This document shows, piece by piece, positions 45,801-50,236 of a DNA stretch of 50,236 nt. Under the pieces are notes generated by a model, which ran no database searches, was not told the DNA's origin, and was given only the letters and a program-made list of their open reading frames with translations. The stretch is from assembly GCF_015555905.1 (NCBI RefSeq), contig NZ_JADNLK010000019.1, positions 1-50,236 on the forward strand. The letters run 5' to 3'. The translations under genes were made by a program, and so were the position numbers. This stretch comes from Clostridium sp. D43t1_170807_H7. GTDB taxonomy: Bacteria > Bacillota > Clostridia > Clostridiales > Clostridiaceae. Within the stretch, counting starts at the first letter, position 1; each line of letters starts with the position of its first letter.

Positions 45801-46721
45801 TTAAAATATACTAAGTTCTAATTCTTCTGATAAATCTTTTAATATATGTATTCCACCAATACTATTTCCTTTATCATCTAAAGCTGGACCATATATGCCT
45901 ATTCCAAATCTTCTAGGAACTGTGGCAATTATTCCTCCTCCAACTCCCGATTTTGCTGGAACCCCAACATGTACTGCAAATTCTCCTGATGCATCGTACA
46001 TACCACAAGTAACCATTATTGTTTTAACTATTCTACATACTTCTCTTGAAACTAAAACTTCATCATTCCAAGGTGCTACTCCATCGTTTGCAATTACTGC
46101 TGAAAACATTGCCAAATCCTTAGCTGTAGCTTCAATTGAACATTGTTTAAAGTAAAGATCTAATATTTCTTCTACATTTCCTTCTAATATATTAGAGCTT
46201 TTCATAAAGTAAGCTAAAGATCTGTTTCTATCTCCTGTAGCTTTTTCGCTTTCATATATTTCTCTATTTATATCTATTGTAGGATTATTAGTTGCTCTTC
46301 TTAAAAAGTTTAGTATTCTTTGTAATTTATGCTCTTCATTTTCACCAAAAATAAGGGATGTTGTTACTATAGCTCCAGCATTAATCATTGGATTATATGG
46401 TCTATCCTGATTTCTTATTTCTAAGTTTACTATACTATTAAATCCCATTCCTGTTGGCTCAACATTTACTTTTTTAAATACGTTTTCTCTACCGTTATCA
46501 TTAAGTGCAATTATTAAACTAACAACCTTTGAAATACTTTGAATAGTGAATTTAACATCGCTTTCTCCAGCCCAGTATTGTTCATTATTTTTTATATCAT
46601 ATACACACAGTCCTAAGTCTTCGCTATTTGCTTTTAAAAGAGCTGGTATATATGATGCAAGTTTACCATCTTGTGTATATTTTTTATTTTTTTCTACTAA
46701 GTTAATTAATAAATTTTTCAT
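45801..46721 (-). CDS. glsA: Glutaminase
   Basis: A 306-residue glutaminase of the serine-dependent beta-lactamase-like type. The nucleophile is Ser62 in QSISK, with Lys65; other family blocks are NPMINAGAIVT, NNPTIDINREIYESE and PAKSGVGGGI. It hydrolyses glutamine to glutamate and ammonia in the cytoplasm. It is a single gene with no terminator evident before polA, 67 bp away on the same strand, so read-through into polA is possible. Confidence 0.95.
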   Translation of the reverse strand: MKNLLINLVEKNKKYTQDGKLASYIPALLKANSEDLGLCVYDIKNNEQYWAGESDVKFTIQSISKVVSLIIALNDNGRENVFKKVNVEPTGMGFNSIVNLEIRNQDRPYNPMINAGAIVTTSLIFGENEEHKLQRILNFLRRATNNPTIDINREIYESEKATGDRNRSLAYFMKSSNILEGNVEEILDLYFKQCSIEATAKDLAMFSAVIANDGVAPWNDEVLVSREVCRIVKTIMVTCGMYDASGEFAVHVGVPAKSGVGGGIIATVPRRFGIGIYGPALDDKGNSIGGIHILKDLSEELELSIF

Positions 46722-46891
46722 TGGCTTTCTTCCTTTTCATATTATATGTGTAGTAATAATTATAGTTATTTTTGTGCCTTCTTACAAGTTTATTACCCTA
46801 TTAAAAATATAAATTATAACCTTTTTTATAAAAAATAATAAATAACATAATTAATACAAATAATTAAAGTATATATATTAAACTTATTTAA

Positions 46892-46921
46892 TTGACCTAA
46901 TTATGTGGTATAATTTACTAT
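46892..46921 (+). promoter_or_regulatory. Promoter of the M29 aminopeptidase gene
   Basis: TTGACC (46892-46897), 18-bp spacer and TACTAT (46916-46921). A TATAAT also occurs at 46910-46915 but lies too close to TTGACC to pair with it. The leader is about 20 nt. Confidence 0.5.
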
Positions 46922-46946
46922 AATAAACAATATAGGAGGGCTATAT

Positions 46947-48176
46947 ATGGATAAAAATTTATTAAAAAAATATGCTAAATTAGCTGTAAATACAGGCGTT
47001 AATATTCAAAAAGATAATATATTAGTTATTACTTCACCAATTGAAACTGCAGAATTTGCTAGACTTATTGCAGAAGAAGCTTATAAAGCAGGTGCTAAAG
47101 ATGTAGTTGTACATTATGGTGATCAACAACTAACTAAAATAAAATTAGAAAATAGTTCTTTAGAAACTATTGCTGACTATCCAGCTTGGATGGCTGAAGG
47201 ATATAATTATTATGCCAGACAAGGAGCTTGCTTTATTTCAATAGCTGCAAGTGATCCTGATGGATTAAAAGGAGTTTCAGTTGACAAAATAGGTACATCT
47301 CAAAAAGCCAGAACTACAGCTTTAAAGGAATACTACGATAACTCTATGTCTAATAAATGTCGTTGGTGTGTATTATCAGTTCCTACACTTTCATGGGCTA
47401 AAAAAGTATTCCCTAATGCAAGTGATGAAGAAGCTATGGAATCTTTATGGGATGTAATATTTAAAACAGTAAGAGTTGATACTGAAAATCCAGTAACTGC
47501 TTGGGAGAAACATAATGCTTACTTAGAAGAAAAAATTAAATTTATGAATGACAATAACTTTAAAAGCGTACATTTAAAATCTTCAAATGGAACTGACTTA
47601 AATATTGAACTTCCAGAAGGTCATATTTGGGCTGGAGGTTCTGAAGGAGATGTTAAAGGAATACCTTTTAATGCAAATATGCCAACTGAAGAAGTATTTA
47701 CTTTACCTAAGAAAACTGGAGTTAATGGGGTAGTTTACTCTTCTAAGCCATTAAGCTACGGTGGAAATTTAATAGATAATTTCTCTATTACTTTTAAAGA
47801 TGGTAAAGCTGTAGATTTTACTGCTGAAACTGGTTATGATGTATTAAAGCAAATGCTTGATAGTGATGAAGGTGCTAGATACCTAGGAGAAGTTGCTTTT
47901 GTTCCTTATGACTCACCTATTTCTAATTCAAAATTAATATTCTTTAATACATTATTTGATGAAAATGCAGCTTGTCATTTAGCTTTTGGTAGAGCTTATG
48001 AATCTTGTGTAAAAGATGCAGATAAATATTCAGAAGAAGAGCTAGAAAAAATAGGTGTTAATAACTCAGTTATTCATGTTGACTTTATGATTGGAACTAG
48101 TGATCTTGAAATTACCGGAATTAATAAAAGCGGAGAAACTGTTCAAATTTTCTCTAATGGAAACTGGGCATTTTAA
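46947..48176 (+). CDS. M29 family aminopeptidase (AmpS/PepS-like)
   Basis: A 409-residue cytoplasmic metallo-aminopeptidase (thermophilic aminopeptidase family). Conserved metal-binding and active-site blocks are GGSEGDVKGIPFNANMPTEE, YGGNLIDNFSITF, and the C-terminal HLAFGRAYESC and HVDFMIGTSDLEI with the ligand histidines and acids. It should remove N-terminal residues from peptides with two divalent metals. GGAGG lies a few bases upstream of the ATG. It stands alone with its own promoter and terminator. Confidence 0.93.
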   Translation: MDKNLLKKYAKLAVNTGVNIQKDNILVITSPIETAEFARLIAEEAYKAGAKDVVVHYGDQQLTKIKLENSSLETIADYPAWMAEGYNYYARQGACFISIAASDPDGLKGVSVDKIGTSQKARTTALKEYYDNSMSNKCRWCVLSVPTLSWAKKVFPNASDEEAMESLWDVIFKTVRVDTENPVTAWEKHNAYLEEKIKFMNDNNFKSVHLKSSNGTDLNIELPEGHIWAGGSEGDVKGIPFNANMPTEEVFTLPKKTGVNGVVYSSKPLSYGGNLIDNFSITFKDGKAVDFTAETGYDVLKQMLDSDEGARYLGEVAFVPYDSPISNSKLIFFNTLFDENAACHLAFGRAYESCVKDADKYSEEELEKIGVNNSVIHVDFMIGTSDLEITGINKSGETVQIFSNGNWAF

Positions 48177-48242
48177 AAATAAAAACTAACTGGATTGGTA
48201 TATAATTTTTATATTAAATCCATAATTTAATATATTAAGCGA

Positions 48243-48275
48243 AAGGAGTGTTTCTTGCTAAACACTCCTTTTTTA
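48243..48275 (+). terminator. Terminator of the aminopeptidase gene
   Basis: AAGGAGTGTTT / AAACACTCCTT, 11-bp stem, six-base loop, then a T-run. It also could serve the convergent small gene at 48334. Confidence 0.88.
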
Positions 48276-48333
48276 CTATTCACTATGTATTTTTAAAGTT
48301 TAATATTATCACTACCAAAATTTAATTACTATA

Positions 48334-48510
48334 CTACTGACCTATTTTTTGAGCACTATCTGGCCTTGGTTGATCCTTACCTAATTTTCTTGATTCTTTA
48401 GAGTATCCAACTTCATTGGCAGTTTCTACTCTCATTTTTTGTAATTCAGATCTAGTCTTTTGACTTGACTTTTTATTATCCTTTGAATTTTTATTATTCT
48501 TATGTGACAT
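48334..48510 (-). CDS. Small basic protein, possibly a small acid-soluble spore protein relative
   Basis: A 58-residue ORF with a strong AGGAGG site eight bases before its ATG. The sequence is Lys/Asn-rich at the N-terminus (SHKNNKNSKDNKKSSQKT), then QKMRVETANEVGYSKES and a hydrophilic end. The VETANEVG core resembles the E-[IFT]-A-[SN]-E-[FLV]-G site where the germination protease GPR cuts alpha/beta spore proteins. It is shorter than typical SASPs and lacks their second conserved segment, so this is tentative. No transmembrane segment or cysteine. The coding call rests on the ribosome-binding site, uninterrupted frame and location between two terminators or palindromes. Confidence 0.6.
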   Translation of the reverse strand: MSHKNNKNSKDNKKSSQKTRSELQKMRVETANEVGYSKESRKLGKDQPRPDSAQKIGQ

Positions 48511-48589
48511 TTTTCTTCCCTCCTTTGCTACTTTTACGCTTATTTTATGCTTTCCATAACAAATTATGCTTTCAACTTTAATCCAATAT

Positions 48590-48646
48590 ATGGTTGTGCC
48601 TCCGGGGTTAATCCAAATATTGGATTAACCCCGGAGGCGTAACCAT
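48590..48646. repeat. GC-rich perfect palindrome between the small gene and icd
   Basis: A 19-bp perfect stem (48598-48616 with 48620-48638), loop ATA, extended after a 2-bp mismatch by ATGGTT / AACCAT. About half of the stem is G/C (CCTCCGGGG), in sharp contrast to the surrounding AT-rich DNA. It begins 11 bp beyond the icd stop, but no T-run follows on either strand. It may protect the mRNA 3-prime end or be a mobile palindromic repeat. Confidence 0.75.
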
Positions 48647-48656
48647 TTTCTGTATT

Positions 48657-49856
48657 TTATTGTAATCTATTTCTTATTTCTTTAATAAATTCATATGTGT
48701 TAACAGTTTTAACTTCTTTTAAATCAGTAAGCATTGCTAAGTCTTTAGTCATTACTCCATCTTCAATTGTTTGTAATGATGCTTTTTCTAATCTATTAGC
48801 AAAAGAAACTAAATCTTCATTTCCATCTAATTCTCCTCTTTTTCTTAGTGCACCTGTCCATGCAAAAATAGTGGCCATTGAATTAGTTGAAGTTTCTTCA
48901 CCTTTTAAGTGTTTATAATAATGTCTTTGTACTGTTCCATGGGCTGCTTCATATTCATAATATCCCTCAGGTGATACTAAAACAGAGGTCATCATTGCAA
49001 GAGATCCAAAGGCTGTTGCAACCATATCACTCATAACATCTCCATCATAATTTTTACAAGCCCAAATAAATCCACCTTTAGATTTAATAACTCTTGCAAC
49101 TGCATCATCAATTAATGTATAAAAATATTCAATATTAGCTTCTTTGAATTTTTCTTTATATTCTTCCTCAAATATTTCATTAAAAATATCTTTGAAAGTA
49201 TGATCATATTTTTTAGAAATAGTATCCTTAGATGCAAACCATATATCTTGCTTCGTATCTAATGCAAAATTAAAACAACTTCTAGCAAAACTAGATATTG
49301 ATTTATTAGTATTGTGCATTCCCATTACTACTCCACTATCCTTAAATTCATGAATAGTTTCTCTACTTTCTTTTCCTTCTTCATCAGTAAAAACTAATTC
49401 TGCTTTTCCTTTTCCTTCAATTTTCATTTCAACATTTTTATAAATATCCCCATAAGCATGTCTAGCTATTGTAATTGGTGCTTCCCATGTTCTAACAAAA
49501 GGCTTTATTGAACTAACAGTAATAGGTGCTCTAAAAACTGTTCCATCCAAAATTGCTCTTATAGTTCCATTAGGACTTTTCCACATTTCTTTTAAATTAT
49601 ATTCTTTTATTCTATCTGCATTTGGAGTTATCGTAGCACATTTTACTCCTACTCCATACTTCTTTATAGCTTCTGCAGCTTCAACTGTTACCTTGTCATC
49701 AGTCTCATTTCTGTATTCTATCCCCAAGTCATAATATTCAGTTTTTAAATCGATAAAAGGATTTAGTAACTCCTCTTTTATCATACTCCAAATAACTCTA
49801 GTCATTTCATCTCCATCCATTTCAACTAATGGAGTGGTCATTTTAATTTTTTCCAT
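48657..49856 (-). CDS. icd: NADP-dependent isocitrate dehydrogenase (eukaryote-like, homodimeric)
   Basis: A 399-residue enzyme converting isocitrate to 2-oxoglutarate and CO2. It belongs to the subfamily related to eukaryotic cytosolic and mitochondrial IDH rather than the E. coli type: [13 protein letters not shown] at the start, [17 protein letters not shown] for isocitrate binding, and [14 protein letters not shown] with [14 protein letters not shown] for NADP. The Arg-His pair in QRHYYKH fits NADP preference. It supplies 2-oxoglutarate for glutamate. AAAGGGGGC lies upstream of the ATG. It is monocistronic. Confidence 0.95.
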   Translation of the reverse strand: MEKIKMTTPLVEMDGDEMTRVIWSMIKEELLNPFIDLKTEYYDLGIEYRNETDDKVTVEAAEAIKKYGVGVKCATITPNADRIKEYNLKEMWKSPNGTIRAILDGTVFRAPITVSSIKPFVRTWEAPITIARHAYGDIYKNVEMKIEGKGKAELVFTDEEGKESRETIHEFKDSGVVMGMHNTNKSISSFARSCFNFALDTKQDIWFASKDTISKKYDHTFKDIFNEIFEEEYKEKFKEANIEYFYTLIDDAVARVIKSKGGFIWACKNYDGDVMSDMVATAFGSLAMMTSVLVSPEGYYEYEAAHGTVQRHYYKHLKGEETSTNSMATIFAWTGALRKRGELDGNEDLVSFANRLEKASLQTIEDGVMTKDLAMLTDLKEVKTVNTYEFIKEIRNRLQ

Positions 49857-49897
49857 AAATATAGCCCCCTTTTTACTATTTATTTACATCAATAATA

Positions 49898-49925
49898 ATT
49901 GTACCATATATTTCTAGTAATTCAA
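49898..49925 (-). promoter_or_regulatory. icd promoter and the gap beyond it
   Basis: On the minus strand TTGAAT (49920-49925), 16-bp spacer and TACAAT (49898-49903) give a good sigma-A promoter for icd. The remainder of the gap, 49926-50152, is extremely AT-rich with no gene or clear signal until the IS-like end. Confidence 0.55.
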
Positions 49926-50152
49926 AGAGGTTATGATAGAATATATTTAAAATCCTGCATTTTTATGTATTTAATACATATTAAAGTAAAATTATATAAT
50001 AATTTATGAATTATTAATATTTTTTCTTGCATTTTATGTGTAATTAATATTTAAGAAAAGATTTATTATATACAAAAATCTCAATTGCCATTTTTCACAT
50101 ATTTATCATTTTAATATTTCAACAATATACTTTATTAATTTTTTTATAATTA

Positions 50153-50236
50153 AGTGTACAATAAATATCCACCAGCTAAGCTGGTGGTTTTTCATGAGCC
50201 CTATAAGGGCAAATTACTAGCTTGCGTCTTAAGACG
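50153..50236 (+). mobile_element. Probable end of an IS200/IS605-like insertion sequence (runs off the window)
   Basis: After AGTGTACAATAAATAT comes a hairpin CCACCAGC-TAA-GCTGGTGG (50170-50188), then GCCC-TATAA-GGGC, and a palindrome CGTCTTAAGACG at the very end. Subterminal hairpins without inverted terminal repeats are the hallmark of IS200/IS605 ends, where TnpA recognises the hairpin. The series of structured elements is also typical of the untranslated leader of tnpA. No transposase is inside the window, so the call depends on structure alone. Confidence 0.5.

Noticed and set aside
48590..48646. Intrinsic terminator of icd
   Set aside because: The stem is strong but neither strand has a T-run immediately after it, so it was listed as a palindrome and not as a terminator.

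Overview
The window reads as chromosomal DNA of a spore-forming Clostridium (sensu stricto) or a close relative. It is strongly AT-rich throughout, has Gram-positive ribosome-binding sites (AGGAGG/GGGGG), and carries a sporulation gene (yunB), a clostridial-type heme oxygenase, an aspartate transcarbamylase with a PyrI regulatory chain, and the MurT/GatD lipid II amidation pair. No rRNA, tRNA, CRISPR array or prophage was seen. Both edges look like mobile-element DNA: a decayed transposase remnant on the left and a hairpin-rich IS200/IS605-like end on the right. This would fit a contig broken at repeated insertion sequences.

Layout. (1) 1-447: transposase remnant and the terminator of the next operon. 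(2) 448-10737, minus strand: a tightly coupled six-gene operon. In transcription order it encodes a DUF4132 protein, a MoxR-type AAA+ ATPase, a DUF5682 protein, a VWA-domain protein, a double-SWIM zinc-finger protein and a small unrecognised Cys-containing protein. It is the counterpart of E. coli yehI plus yehL-yehM-yehP-yehQ, whose function is essentially unknown; such MoxR/VWA modules are suspected stress or conflict systems. This is the most interesting system in the window. (3) 10923-18241: Fur-box-controlled heme oxygenase, iron alcohol dehydrogenase, yunB, a class A penicillin-binding protein and an alanine/glycine:cation symporter. (4) 18356-24403: a HAD phosphatase and the complete pyrBICFKD pyrimidine operon behind a PyrR-type attenuator. 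(5) 24411-31326: a beta-lactamase-fold protein lacking its nucleophile Ser, phosphofructokinase, a membrane-anchored TPR protein and an ABC importer whose operon is interrupted by a palindromic repeat. (6) 31496-36357: lrgAB, topoisomerase III, a TspO-like protein and a truncated alpha/beta hydrolase. (7) 36660-46721: murT-gatD-dacF, a PrmA-like methyltransferase with a flavin reductase bearing a lysine-rich tail, polA-coaE-slt and glutaminase. (8) 46947-50236: M29 aminopeptidase, a short spore-protein-like ORF, a GC-rich palindrome, eukaryote-like isocitrate dehydrogenase and the IS-like end.

How it works together. Most of the window is housekeeping: pyrimidine synthesis, cell-wall synthesis and remodelling, DNA replication and repair, and central carbon metabolism. 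Regulation visible in the DNA includes tandem Fur boxes over the heme oxygenase promoter, the PyrR-type antiterminator/terminator before pyrB, a sigma-E-like promoter before yunB and a perfect palindrome over the symporter -10. Many intergenic spaces hold strong intrinsic terminators or unexplained palindromes.
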